This document shows positions 55,324 through 64,000 of a stretch of DNA of 64,000 bases, in pieces. Position numbers and translations under genes: made by a program. Under the pieces are notes generated by a model that was not told the DNA's origin, made no database searches, and saw nothing but the letters and a program-made list of their open reading frames with translations. The DNA comes from an uncultured Sphingomonas sp. (GTDB lineage: Bacteria; Pseudomonadota; Alphaproteobacteria; Sphingomonadales; Sphingomonadaceae), in assembly GCF_937871615.1 (NCBI RefSeq), contig NZ_CALMPA010000046.1, positions 333,314 through 397,313 of the forward strand, in the 5' to 3' direction. Numbering within the stretch: the stretch's first letter is position 1; each line of letters begins with the position of its first letter.

Positions 55324-56445
55324 TTACAGGCCGAGCGCCGCGATCTCCGCTTCATCGAAACCAAGCTCGCGCAGCACAGCGGCGTCGTCGCGCTCCCCCG
55401 CCATCACCGGGGCGACGGTGCTGCTGGCCGAATAGCGCGGCGCCGGGGCGGGTTGGCGCACGCCGCCTGCCTCTACGAAGGTGCCGCGCGCGCGATTGTG
55501 CGGATCGTCCCACGCCTCGTCAAAGCCGAGCACCGGCGCGAAGCACACGTCATGTCCCTTGAACGCGGAAACCCACTCGTCGCGGGTTCTCGCCTTGAAC
55601 AATCCGGTCAGTTCCGCCTTCAGCGCGGGCCATTGGCGCGCATCCATCTGCGCTGCCCATTTGTCGTCGGAAAGCCCCATCACCGCGCGGAACTCGGCAT
55701 AGAATTGCGGCTCGATCGCGCCGAGCGAGATGAACCTGCCGTCCTTCGTCTCATAGGTGTCATAGAAATGCGCGGCGGTATCGAGCAGGTTGGTGCCGCG
55801 TGCGTCGCTCCACCGCCCCATCGCGCGGAACGACCACATCATCGTCATCAGCAGCGCGGAGCCGTCGGTCATCGCCGCATCCACCACTTGGCCCTCGCCG
55901 GTGCGTTGCGCATGGAGCAAAGCGGCGAGCATCCCGAAGGCGAGGAACATGCCACCGCCACCGAAATCGCCGGCGAGGTTGATCGGGGGGGTAGGTTTCT
56001 CGCCTTCGCGGCCAAGCGCGTGGAGCACGCCCGAAATCGCGATATAATTGATGTCATGGCCCGGTTCCGGCGCCATCGGCCCGGTCTGCCCCCAGCCGGT
56101 CATGCGGCCATAGACGAGCTTCGGATTGTCCGCGAGCAGCACATCGGGGCCAAGCCCCAGCCGCTCCATGACGCCGGGGCGGAAACCCTCGATGATCGCA
56201 TCCGCCGATTTGACGATCCGGCGCACCGCCTCGATCGACTTCGGGTTCTTGAGATCGAGCCCGATCGACTTGCGGTTGCGCAGCAGCGCATCCTTGGCGT
56301 CGATGGAAAGGCCGCCGCCGCGTGTGGGGCGATCAATGCGGATCACCTCGGCGCCATGATCCGCCAGCATCATGCCAGTGAACGGGCCGGGGCCGATCCC
56401 GGCGAATTCGACGACGCGGATGCCGGCAAGGGGCGGGGTGCTCAC
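55324..56445 (-). CDS. CaiB/BaiF-type CoA transferase, alpha-methylacyl-CoA racemase-like
   Basis: 373 residues of the class III CoA-transferase/racemase fold: VSTPPLAGIRVVEFAGIGPGPFTGMMLADHGAEVIRIDRP, MTGWGQTGPMAPEPGHDINYIAISG and GEGQVVDAAMTDGSALL (catalytic Asp). The GIGPGPF and GHDINYIAISG segments are characteristic of AMACR-type racemases, which epimerise 2-methylacyl-CoAs for beta-oxidation. GTG start with GGAGAG. Convergent with the MFS gene. Confidence 0.88.
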   Translation of the reverse strand: MSTPPLAGIRVVEFAGIGPGPFTGMMLADHGAEVIRIDRPTRGGGLSIDAKDALLRNRKSIGLDLKNPKSIEAVRRIVKSADAIIEGFRPGVMERLGLGPDVLLADNPKLVYGRMTGWGQTGPMAPEPGHDINYIAISGVLHALGREGEKPTPPINLAGDFGGGGMFLAFGMLAALLHAQRTGEGQVVDAAMTDGSALLMTMMWSFRAMGRWSDARGTNLLDTAAHFYDTYETKDGRFISLGAIEPQFYAEFRAVMGLSDDKWAAQMDARQWPALKAELTGLFKARTRDEWVSAFKGHDVCFAPVLGFDEAWDDPHNRARGTFVEAGGVRQPAPAPRYSASSTVAPVMAGERDDAAVLRELGFDEAEIAALGL

Positions 56446-56606
56446 GGTATGTCTCTCCTGCGATATTCGTCGCACTCGGTATCGCGCGCGATCGCGGCGG
56501 ACAAGCGGAACATGACAAAAGTTATGGAGCGTAGTCCGTTCACGCCCTTGTCTTTGCAAATCGCGCGCGCCATCACTTCGCGCAATATTTGAACAAGAGG
56601 GGAATC

Positions 56607-58046
56607 ATGGGAATCACGGCTCGGATAGGGGGGCTGCGCCTGATGGGCGGGGCGGCGATGGCCTTGTCGCTCGTCGCCTGTGGGGCGGACGGGGAACGGC
56701 CCAAAACGGCTTCAAGCACGCCGGCAAAGGCGCACACCCCCGGAAAACCCTATTCGCGCGATCCCTATCCTTCCACCTATCACGCTTATCCCGGTGTGCC
56801 GACGCTGGTGCGCAACGTCACGGTATTCGATGGCGAGGGCGGCCGGATCGACAACGGCTCGGTCGTGTTCGCGGATGGCAAGATCGTCGCGCTCGGGCAG
56901 ACGCTGGATGCGCCGGCGAACGCGCGGGTGATCGACGGGCGGGGCAAGTGGGTGACGCCGGGCGTGATCGACATCCACAGCCACCTCGGCGATTATCCCA
57001 GCCCCGCGGTGCGCGCATTGTCCGACGGCAACGAGGCGACCTCGCCGGTCACCGCCGATGTCTGGGCGGAGCACAGCGTCTGGCCGCAGGATCCCGGCTT
57101 CAGCCGCGCGCTTGCCAATGGCGGGGTGACGACGCTGCAGATCCTTCCTGGCTCGGCCAATCTGTTCGGCGGGCGTTCGGTGGTGCTGAAGAACGTCTAT
57201 TCCCGCACGGTGCAGGGAATGAAGTTCCCCGGCGCGGGCTATGGGCTGAAGATGGCGTGCGGCGAAAATCCCAAGCGCGTTTATGGCGCGAAGGGCCGCG
57301 AGCCTTCGACGCGCATGGGCAATATCGCGGTAGATCGCGCCACCTGGGCCAAGGCGCAGACCTACAAGCGCAAATGGGACAAATATGAGCGCGACGGCGG
57401 CGATCCGCCCGAACGCGATATCGCGATGGATACGCTGCGCGGCGTCCTCGCCGGCGAAATCCGCGTGCAGAACCATTGCTATCGCGCCGACGAAATGGCC
57501 ATCGTCCTCGATATGGCGAAGGAGTTCGGCTATAAGGTAACCGCCTTCCACCATGCGGTTGAGGCGTACAAGATCGCCGATCTGCTGAAGGCGAGCGGCA
57601 CCTGCGCGGCGGTGTGGGCCGATTGGTATGGCTTCAAGATGGAAAGCTATGACGGGATCGGCGCCAATCTGGCGCTGCTCGAAAAGGCCGGCGCCTGCGC
57701 GATGATCCATTCGGACGATCAGAACGGCATTCAGCGGCTCAATCAGGAAGTCGCGAAGGCGCTCTCCTCCGGGCGTCGCGCCGGGGTCGATATCCCCGAT
57801 GCGGTGGCGTGGAAGTGGCTGTCGCTCAATCCGGCGAAGGCGCTCGGCATCGACGACAAGACGGGTAGCCTGAAAGCGGGCAAGATGGCGGATGTGGTGT
57901 TGTGGAACGGCAATCCGTTCAGCGTCTATACCCGGCCCGAGAAGGTGTGGGTCGATGGCGCGCTGCTCTATGATGCCGATGATCCGAAACGGCGCCCGGT
58001 CAGCGATTTCGAGCTTGGCCAGCCCGGCGCGGGAGATGTGAAATGA
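56607..58046 (+). CDS. Lipoprotein-type amidohydrolase
   Basis: 479 residues. A lipoprotein signal (lipobox LVAC, Cys at about residue 27) predicts a membrane-anchored periplasmic enzyme. The amidohydrolase metal set is visible: GVIDIHSHLGDYPSP (HxH), VQNHCYRADE (His), FHHAVEAYK (His) and IHSDDQNG (Asp). An imidazolonepropionase/dipeptidase-like cyclic-amide hydrolase is probable, substrate unknown. AGGGGA five bases before the ATG. Overlaps the next gene (ATGA). Confidence 0.86.
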   Translation: MGITARIGGLRLMGGAAMALSLVACGADGERPKTASSTPAKAHTPGKPYSRDPYPSTYHAYPGVPTLVRNVTVFDGEGGRIDNGSVVFADGKIVALGQTLDAPANARVIDGRGKWVTPGVIDIHSHLGDYPSPAVRALSDGNEATSPVTADVWAEHSVWPQDPGFSRALANGGVTTLQILPGSANLFGGRSVVLKNVYSRTVQGMKFPGAGYGLKMACGENPKRVYGAKGREPSTRMGNIAVDRATWAKAQTYKRKWDKYERDGGDPPERDIAMDTLRGVLAGEIRVQNHCYRADEMAIVLDMAKEFGYKVTAFHHAVEAYKIADLLKASGTCAAVWADWYGFKMESYDGIGANLALLEKAGACAMIHSDDQNGIQRLNQEVAKALSSGRRAGVDIPDAVAWKWLSLNPAKALGIDDKTGSLKAGKMADVVLWNGNPFSVYTRPEKVWVDGALLYDADDPKRRPVSDFELGQPGAGDVK

Positions 58047-59341
58047 TCCGCGCGCTGCTTCTTTCCGCCGCCGCGCTGGTCGCGTCTCCCTCGCTCGCGC
58101 AGACTGTCGCCGTCACCGGCGGCACGGTGGCGCTTGGCGACGGCAGCGCGCCGATCCCGAACGGCACCGTCCTGTTCCGCGATGGGCGGATCGTCGCCGC
58201 CGGCGGCAATGTCGCGGTGCCCGCCGGTGCCGAGGTGATCGACGCGCGCGGCAAATGGGTCGCGCCCGGCCTGATCGCGGGCTTCACCGATCTTGGCCTG
58301 CAGGATGCGGGCGGGGTCGACGAAAGCAACGACACCGCCGCGCGCGGCAGCCCGTTCACCGCTGCGATCGACGTGTCGACCGCGATCAACCCGGCGGGCG
58401 TGAAGATCGCCAACGAGCGGCTCGGCGGCGTCACCCGCGCGCTGATCGCGCCGTCCACCGCCGGATCGATCTTCGCCGGGCAGGGCGCGGTGATCGACCT
58501 GGGCGACGATGCGGACGCCGTCACCCGCCCGCGCGCGTTCCAATATGTCGAACTGGGCGAGCATGGCGCGCGCGAGGCCGGTGGCAGCCGCCCCGCCGCT
58601 TATGCGATGTTCCGCGACGCATTGGCGCAGGCGCAGGATTTCCGCCGCAACCCCACAGCGTTCGGCGGTCGCGAAAAGGCGTCGCTGCTCAAGCGCGGCG
58701 ATGCCGAGGCGCTGCTCAGGGTGATCGACGGCCAGACGCCGCTCGTCGTCCATGTCGAGCGCGCCAGCGATATCAGGAGCGTGCTCGGGCTGGTGCGCGA
58801 TTATCCCAAGCTGCGGCTAGTGCTGACGGGCGCGAGCGAGGGCTGGATGGTCGCGCACGAGATCGCGGCGGCGCGCGTGCCGGTCGTCGCCGCCGCGCTG
58901 GCGGACCTGCCGGAAAGTTTCGAGGCGCTCGCGGCGACCGAATCGAACGTCGGGCGGATGCGCGCGGCGGGGGTGCAGGTCGCGCTGTCCGCTGCCGGCG
59001 CGTCGGGCGGCGAACACAATATCCGCCAATATGCCGGAAACCTTGTCGCGATCACCCGTGTGCCCGGCGCGACCGGGCTGGATTGGGGGCAGGCGCTGGC
59101 GTCGATCACCTCCGGCCCGGCGGCGGCGCTCGGGATGGAAGGCGAACTCGGCTCATTGAAGCCGGGGCGCCGGGCGGACGTGGTCTTGTGGGATGGCGAT
59201 CCGCTGGAGATCGAATCCCAGCCGGTCGCGATCTGGATCGACGGTCGCCCGCAGCCGATGCGATCGCGCCAGACCGAATTGCGCGATCGCTATCTCACCC
59301 CGGCGGAGGGCGCTTTGCCCAAGGCCTATGATCGGCGCTAA
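58043..59341 (+). CDS. Amidohydrolase-fold partner, apparently lacking the HxH metal motif
   Basis: 432 residues with a Sec signal (MIRALLLSAAALVASPSLAQ) and the amidohydrolase composite domain (VTGGTVALGDGS... at the N-terminus; GRRADVVLWDGDPLE near the end). The HxH strand reads APGLIAGFTDLGL (about residues 75-86), with no His, and the later His/Asp sites read VLTGASEGW and ALSAAGASGGEH. One His is kept (VVHVERA). A catalytically altered or structural partner of the upstream amidohydrolase is likely; coupling by ATGA fits a heteromer. Confidence 0.82.
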   Translation: MIRALLLSAAALVASPSLAQTVAVTGGTVALGDGSAPIPNGTVLFRDGRIVAAGGNVAVPAGAEVIDARGKWVAPGLIAGFTDLGLQDAGGVDESNDTAARGSPFTAAIDVSTAINPAGVKIANERLGGVTRALIAPSTAGSIFAGQGAVIDLGDDADAVTRPRAFQYVELGEHGAREAGGSRPAAYAMFRDALAQAQDFRRNPTAFGGREKASLLKRGDAEALLRVIDGQTPLVVHVERASDIRSVLGLVRDYPKLRLVLTGASEGWMVAHEIAAARVPVVAAALADLPESFEALAATESNVGRMRAAGVQVALSAAGASGGEHNIRQYAGNLVAITRVPGATGLDWGQALASITSGPAAALGMEGELGSLKPGRRADVVLWDGDPLEIESQPVAIWIDGRPQPMRSRQTELRDRYLTPAEGALPKAYDRR

Positions 59342-59380
59342 TATGTATCGTTGCTCGCCCGTTGATGCCGGAGTTTTCGC

Positions 59381-60559
59381 ATGTTCCTGAATTTCCTCGA
59401 TGAACTGCGCAGCGCGGGCATTCCGGCGAGCATGAAGGAGCATTTGCTGCTGCTTGAGGCGCTCGAAAAGGACGTGATCGAGCGCACGCCCGAGGATTTC
59501 TATTACCTCAGCCGCGCGGTTTACGTGAAGGACGAGGGCCTGCTCGATCGCTTCGATCAGGTTTTCGCCAAGGTGTTCAAGGGGATCGAGACCAGCTTCG
59601 CGCAGGTCGGCGCGGAGATGCCCGCCGATTGGCTGAAGGCGGTGGCGGAGAAATTCCTCACGCCCGAGGAGATGGAGGCGATCAAGTCGCTCGGCTCCTG
59701 GGACGAGATCATGGAAACGCTCAAGAAGCGTCTGGAAGAACAGCAGAAACGCCACGAAGGCGGTAACAAGTGGATCGGCACCGGCGGCACCTCGCCCTAT
59801 GGCAATTCGGGCTATAATCCCGAAGGTGTGCGGATCGGCGGTGAGAGCAAGCAGAAGCGCGCGCTCAAGGTGTGGGATCAGCGCGAATTCAAGAATCTGG
59901 ACAGCACGCGCGAACTGGGCACGCGCAACATCAAGATCGCGCTGCGCCGGTTGCGCAAATTCGCGCGTGAGGGCGCGGCGGACGAACTCGATATCGACGC
60001 GACGATCGACGGCACCGCGCGGCAGGGCTGGCTTGACGTTCACATGCGTGCGGAGCGGCGCAACGCGGTGAAATTGCTGCTGTTCCTCGATGTCGGCGGG
60101 TCGATGGACCCGTTCATCAAGCTGTGCGAGGAGCTGTTTTCCGCCGCCACCACCGAATTCAAGAATCTCGAATTCTTCTATTTCCACAATTGCCCCTATG
60201 AAGGCGTGTGGAAGGACAATCGCCGCCGCTTCTCCGAACGCACGCCCACCTGGGATGTGCTCCACAAATTCCCGCATGATTACAAACTGATCTTCGTCGG
60301 CGACGCGGCGATGAGCCCGTATGAGATCACCCATCCCGGCGGCTCGGTGGAGCATTTCAACGAGGAATCGGGCGCGGTGTGGATGCACCGGCTGGCGACG
60401 ACCTATCCGGCCGCCGTGTGGCTCAATCCCGTCGCGCAGGCGCAATGGGGCTATTCGCAATCGACCAAGATCATCCGCGAACTGATGAACGATCGCATGT
60501 TCCCCCTGACACTCGGCGGCCTGGACGATGCGATGCGAGAACTGTCACGCAAAAGGTGA
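59381..60559 (+). CDS. vWA-domain protein (CoxE-like)
   Basis: 392 residues of the CoxE/VWA-like family, usually partnered with a MoxR AAA+ ATPase for maturation or metal-insertion tasks; the partner is not in the window. An N-terminal helical region (about 1-200) leads to the vWA fold with MIDAS-like DVGGSMDPF (DxxGS; the usual first Ser is a Gly) near residue 237. GGAG eight bases before the ATG. Its stop codon is directly next to the tRNA-Ser fragment, so the insertion did not disrupt it. Confidence 0.85.
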   Translation: MFLNFLDELRSAGIPASMKEHLLLLEALEKDVIERTPEDFYYLSRAVYVKDEGLLDRFDQVFAKVFKGIETSFAQVGAEMPADWLKAVAEKFLTPEEMEAIKSLGSWDEIMETLKKRLEEQQKRHEGGNKWIGTGGTSPYGNSGYNPEGVRIGGESKQKRALKVWDQREFKNLDSTRELGTRNIKIALRRLRKFAREGAADELDIDATIDGTARQGWLDVHMRAERRNAVKLLLFLDVGGSMDPFIKLCEELFSAATTEFKNLEFFYFHNCPYEGVWKDNRRRFSERTPTWDVLHKFPHDYKLIFVGDAAMSPYEITHPGGSVEHFNEESGAVWMHRLATTYPAAVWLNPVAQAQWGYSQSTKIIRELMNDRMFPLTLGGLDDAMRELSRKR

Positions 60560-60617
<58 letters not shown>

Positions 60618-60767
60618 TTTGGGACACCCGACCCTGTAGCAACCTGTCACTGCACGCAGACACCGTTAAACGCCTTTTGAATCAATAACATAACGTCCTT
60701 GCAGGCTCGCGAGCGCACGTCGTAGCACGGTATTACCTGTTACAAATGTGTTCGACGGAGCGTGGAT

Positions 60768-62027
60768 ATGGCGAAGCCAAAGCAAGAGCCGGTGAAGATC
60801 ACGAAGGCGTTCATTGAGCGTGTCGCGATACCGACCGAGGGTTACGAGATTAGATGGGACGCGACGGTGAAGGGCTACGGCCTCCGTGTGTCGTCGGAGG
60901 GGAAGAAGACCTTCGTTGCGCTTGGTCGCGTGAAGGGGAAGCTGGTGCAGTTCACAATCGGCGCGTTTGGCACCTACACCGAGGAGAACGCGCGGAAGCG
61001 GGCGCAGAAGGTGTTGCAGGACATGCGCGAGGGCATCGACCCACGCGATGCGAAGCGGCACGACGAGGCGCTCAAGGTGACGCTGACTACAGTGGTTGAG
61101 GCGTATGTTGCCCGCCCCGGCAAGCTGAAGGCGAGCAGCAAGGCGACCATTGAACGGCATTTGCGAACGACCTTCGCCAGTCTCGCGCAGAAGCCTATCG
61201 CCTCGATCACCGAGGACCAGTGCAAGAAGCTGTATCGGAAGATGCTGACGGGCGGCCTGCATGGCAAGAAGGGCGCGCCGGGGCAGGCCAATCAGGCGTT
61301 CTCGGTCCTCGGTGCTCTCATCAACTATGCCAGTCGCCAATATAAGCTGGCGGTCGCGCTCAATCCGGTGGCTGTCCTCAAGGACGACCGGGTGAGGCTG
61401 AAAGCGCGGACCACACGCATCCCCGACAGCAAGGTCGGCGTAGTGTGGAATATGCTCAATCAGTTGCGCGAGGATTCGCATAACCCGCAAACGGTCACCA
61501 GCGTCGATCTGGTGACATGGCTTCTGCTGACCGGCTGCCGTCTTTCCGAGGGCAACTCCCTCCGCTGGGATCAGATCAATCTGGACGAGGGCCATTGGCA
61601 TCTGCCCGACCCGAAAAACTCCCATGAGGTGTTTCTACCCCTATCGACGCAAGCCGTGGCGCTGCTCAATCGCCGCCGCGCTTTGACGAACGGCGACTTT
61701 GTATTCCCTTCGTGGGGCAAGACCGGCCATATTGCTGACCCGCGCGACGTGATGAAAAAAGTGAGCGTCGCGGCGGGCGTTCGCCTCACGAACCACGACC
61801 TGCGCCGCACGATGACGAACATCTCGCTTCGGTGCTGCCGCATCGAGAAGTTCCGCACCGACCTGCTCACAAACCACCTGACCCGCGACGTGACCGCCGA
61901 GCACTACTTCGACACGACGAACCTCCAATGGCTCCAGCCCGAAGTGCAGAAGATCGCAGACTGGATCGAGGTTGAGGCAGCGAAGGCGAGCGGGGCGAAT
62001 GTGGTGCCGCTGCACGCCGCGGGGTGA
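60768..62027 (+). CDS. Tyrosine-type integrase
   Basis: 419-residue site-specific recombinase. An N-terminal DUF4102-like arm-binding domain (KGYGLRVSSEGKKTFVALGRVKGKLVQFTIGAFGTYTEENARKRA) and a core-binding domain precede the catalytic domain, with Arg in LTGCRLSEG, Lys in PDPKNSHEVFLPL, HxxR in NHDLRRTM and Tyr in TAEHYFD. The ATG at 60768 sits seven bases after GGAG; a GTG at 60762 is too close to it. Located next to the att site, it presumably recombined into tRNA-Ser. Confidence 0.93.
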   Translation: MAKPKQEPVKITKAFIERVAIPTEGYEIRWDATVKGYGLRVSSEGKKTFVALGRVKGKLVQFTIGAFGTYTEENARKRAQKVLQDMREGIDPRDAKRHDEALKVTLTTVVEAYVARPGKLKASSKATIERHLRTTFASLAQKPIASITEDQCKKLYRKMLTGGLHGKKGAPGQANQAFSVLGALINYASRQYKLAVALNPVAVLKDDRVRLKARTTRIPDSKVGVVWNMLNQLREDSHNPQTVTSVDLVTWLLLTGCRLSEGNSLRWDQINLDEGHWHLPDPKNSHEVFLPLSTQAVALLNRRRALTNGDFVFPSWGKTGHIADPRDVMKKVSVAAGVRLTNHDLRRTMTNISLRCCRIEKFRTDLLTNHLTRDVTAEHYFDTTNLQWLQPEVQKIADWIEVEAAKASGANVVPLHAAG

Positions 62028-62508
62028 TGCACGGCAGGGAGCGGCAGCGCCGGGGCTACAGCCGCGATCGCGCAGCGCCGCCGGTGCAGGGGCGGCAGCA
62101 CCCCGATCGCGCCCCACGCCGGCCTGTAGCCGAGAGGCCATCTCGGTCAGGTCAAAATCGCGCAACCGAGGGAAATCGGTCGAGGCCGGGGATAGGCCAA
62201 TCGCCCCCTGATCGGTTTGGAAAGAAAAATCTGCCAGCCTGATCTGCGCCGATGTTGGCAATGGCTGTTAACTCGCTTGCACGACCCATTGCGAGCAGCA
62301 TAAGGTAACTACCGTCACTCACAGGTGACTGCGGCCGGACCCGCATCCTCGAGAGAAGTTCCCGGAACCGAAGCCGATGCAGCAAGGGTGAGATTCCCCC
62401 AGGACTCGGCCATTCTGCCAGAAGGTGTTCTTCTGGTGCTGATGACCACAGCTTAATTCACCCTGATCGACGGTCGAGAACCGCGCGGGGAAGCTGTGGA
62501 GTTCCGGC
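62028..62508. other. Gene-free spacer in the mobile element
   Basis: About 480 bases without a supported gene. Short frames occur on both strands but are without ribosome-binding sites or recognisable motifs. It may contain the promoter for the small HTH gene and sites for integrase or Xis; no clear direct repeats were found by eye. Confidence 0.4.
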
Positions 62509-62772
62509 ATGACCGCCGAAATCGATATGTCTTTCGACCAGCTTTGCGAGCTGTTCAACTATACGCCCAAGGGCCGTCCGCTCGATCCGAAAGAATGCGC
62601 CGAGTTGATCGGCATCTCCCCTGATACCCTTGAGGGCTATCGAGGACGTGGCATCCCGTTGCGCCACTTCGCACCGCCCGGAACGCGAATCGTCCGATAT
62701 TCGGAACGCGACGTGCTGGCGTGGCTCGCATCGGGCGCGCGCTACAGCACCAGCGAACAGGTCGCCGCCTGA
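62509..62772 (+). CDS. AlpA/excisionase-like small DNA-binding protein
   Basis: 87 residues with a winged-HTH of the MerR/AlpA/Xis type: LDPKECAELIGISPDTLEGYRGRGIPLRHFAPPGTRIVRYSERDVLAWLASG. The DVLAWLASGA end of the domain is characteristic. GGAG eight bases before the ATG. Position between integrase and replication-type genes suggests regulation of integrase or excision. Confidence 0.82.
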   Translation: MTAEIDMSFDQLCELFNYTPKGRPLDPKECAELIGISPDTLEGYRGRGIPLRHFAPPGTRIVRYSERDVLAWLASGARYSTSEQVAA

Positions 62773-62974
62773 CCATCCCCGTCATGAATACCGGCAGGGT
62801 GGTGGCCCTGCCGGTGGAGTATCATCGTGAACCGCACCAATTTACAGGGCCTCGCCGTGGGTCCGCAATCCCCGAGTGTTTTCCCGCAAAACTCACCGCC
62901 GCGTAAAAATTCGCCGGGTGCAGATGGCGACGGGCGCAGATTGACTACCGCCCCGACCGGCGGGAGGTCTCGTC

Positions 62975-64000
62975 ATGATTGACCCGGAACTCGCCAAGCA
63001 GGGGTTCTTCTGGAACGACGTGCCATCTGACAACGCGGACCACACCGAGCGCACGCAGCATGGATCTATCGTCAGGGTCGCCGCTGCCTTCTTTGACGAG
63101 ATGGACCGCCGCGCGGAGAAGGTGAACCTGCTACTCAAGCTGGACGGCCCTATATCGCGTGATGAATGGAACAGCGCGCGTGGCAAGCAGCCGTGCATCG
63201 TGGATCGGTGGTTCTACGAAGACGTTGGCGTATTCATCGCACCGGGTGGCACCGGCAAGACGACCCTCTTGCTGTTTCAGCTTATCCATATCGTCCTGGG
63301 TCTCGACCTTTTCGGATATGAGGTTCGGGCACCCGGTCCGGTCGTCCTGCTGACAGCGGAGGACAGCCGCGAGACGCTGATCGCCCGGCTGCGCTATATG
63401 TGCCATGAGCTTGGACTTACCGACGAGCAGGTTCAGGAGGTGCGCGACAGCATCATCATCACTGACGTGTCGGGGAAAGGGATCAAGCTGACCACGGTGG
63501 AGAAGGACGTGGTGATGCCCAGCAAGCAGCTTGACCGCCTTATTGTTGAGGTTGGACTACTCTGCCCCTCGCTCGTTGTCATCGACCCAATGGTGTCATT
63601 TGGAGTGGGCGAGAGCCGCATCAACGACGCCGAGCAAGGGATGATCGACGCCGCGCGGCGCATCAGGAATACCGTGCGCTGCGCCGTGCTCTATGTTCAC
63701 CACACCGGCAAGGCGAACGCCCGCGAGGAAACGCTGGATCAGTATAGCGGTCGTGGCGGCAGCGCGCTCGCTGACGGTGCGCGCATGGTGCATGTCCTAC
63801 AGCGCCTCACCCCCGAAAAATGGACGGAGCGGACGGGCGACACGCTTGGGGAGAAAGAGGGCGGCTTCGTTCTCGCGCGGCCCAAGATGACATGGTGCGA
63901 ACCACAGCCAGACGTCTATCTCAAGCGGCGCGGTTATTTGTTCGAAGTAAGCGTGGTGAGAGGGCCGCGGTTTAAGCGGCTTGCGCGAGCGGCTGATCTG
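62975..64000 (+). CDS. RepA-like AAA ATPase (hexameric helicase type), partial
   Basis: 342 codons visible, 3' end outside the window. After an N-terminal region of about 85 residues comes FIAPGGTGKTTLLLFQL (Walker A), VVLLTAEDSRETLIARL and LVVIDPMVSFGVGESRINDA (Walker B), then VLYVHHTGKANAR and SALADGARMVHVLQRL, as in RSF1010 RepA-type/AAA_25 ATPases. Such proteins drive replication or are helicases of mobile elements. Starts MIDPELAKQGF behind GGGAGG. Confidence 0.85.
   Translation, partial: MIDPELAKQGFFWNDVPSDNADHTERTQHGSIVRVAAAFFDEMDRRAEKVNLLLKLDGPISRDEWNSARGKQPCIVDRWFYEDVGVFIAPGGTGKTTLLLFQLIHIVLGLDLFGYEVRAPGPVVLLTAEDSRETLIARLRYMCHELGLTDEQVQEVRDSIIITDVSGKGIKLTTVEKDVVMPSKQLDRLIVEVGLLCPSLVVIDPMVSFGVGESRINDAEQGMIDAARRIRNTVRCAVLYVHHTGKANAREETLDQYSGRGGSALADGARMVHVLQRLTPEKWTERTGDTLGEKEGGFVLARPKMTWCEPQPDVYLKRRGYLFEVSVVRGPRFKRLARAADL

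Larger units (their letters stand above)
60618..64000. mobile_element. Integrated genetic element (left part; continues beyond the window)
   Basis: Bounded on the left by the tRNA-Ser fragment and containing a tyrosine integrase, an AlpA/Xis-like small DNA-binding protein and a RepA-like ATPase in the order of many P4-like satellites and integrative elements. Right end not seen, so class and cargo are unknown. Confidence 0.72.

Overview
The window is a stretch of high-GC alphaproteobacterial chromosome, most likely from a Sphingomonas-type member of the Sphingomonadaceae. Evidence is the gene content and order (sppA, fur, plsC, miaB, phoH, ybeY, corC and lnt-metK-trmB), the many TTG/GTG starts, a single-domain asparaginase, a TonB-dependent receptor beside a degradative gene island, and the protein sequences. 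No assignment below species-group level is possible from sequence reading alone.

Layout. (1) 1-12.8 kb is a mixed housekeeping and envelope region: a MarR-HlyD efflux operon cut by the window edge, an overlapping GFA-type/hydrolase pair, AMP nucleosidase (amn), a giant membrane protein fusing GH18-like, NodB deacetylase and GT2 domains, a polytopic membrane protein, a short asparaginase, an M20 peptidase, and a structured non-coding stretch with an 18-codon ORF behind a near-perfect Shine-Dalgarno. (2) 12.8-20.6 kb holds uvrB, arylamine N-acetyltransferase, a phosphotransferase, regulators and a metallo-beta-lactamase-fold hydrolase. (3) 20.7-39.3 kb is a catabolic island: TonB-dependent receptor, alpha/beta hydrolase, P450, two acyl-CoA-dehydrogenase-fold flavin monooxygenase-like enzymes, acyl-CoA dehydrogenase, CoA transferase, acyl-CoA ligase, metal-binding VOC protein, crotonase, SDR and WrbA, under four local regulators (MarR, two TetR, LysR). 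It reads as uptake, oxygenation, CoA activation and beta-oxidation-like breakdown of an unidentified, probably hydrophobic or cyclic, carbon source. (4) 39.4-53.2 kb carries the conserved cell-biology set trmB, metK, lnt, corC, ybeY, phoH, miaB, plsC, fur and sppA, nearly all on the minus strand, interrupted by a VOC/PHA-system pair, a sorbosone-dehydrogenase-like protein and an unrecognised secreted protein. (5) 53.3-60.6 kb has an orphan 2Fe-2S subunit, a sugar MFS transporter, an AMACR-like CoA transferase, two tandem amidohydrolases and a CoxE-like vWA protein. (6) From about 60.6 kb to the end is an integrated element: a truncated 3' fragment of a tRNA-Ser gene (att site), a tyrosine integrase, an AlpA-like DNA-binding protein and a RepA-like AAA ATPase that runs off the window.

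Most starts were chosen by ribosome-binding-site position and family-typical N-termini and several are shorter than the longest open frame. The most notable items are the structured leader/small-ORF locus near 11.5 kb, the three-domain polysaccharide enzyme, the catabolic island with its operator palindromes, the amidohydrolase pair with one apparently metal-less partner, the metK and fur palindromes, and the tRNA-Ser integration site.
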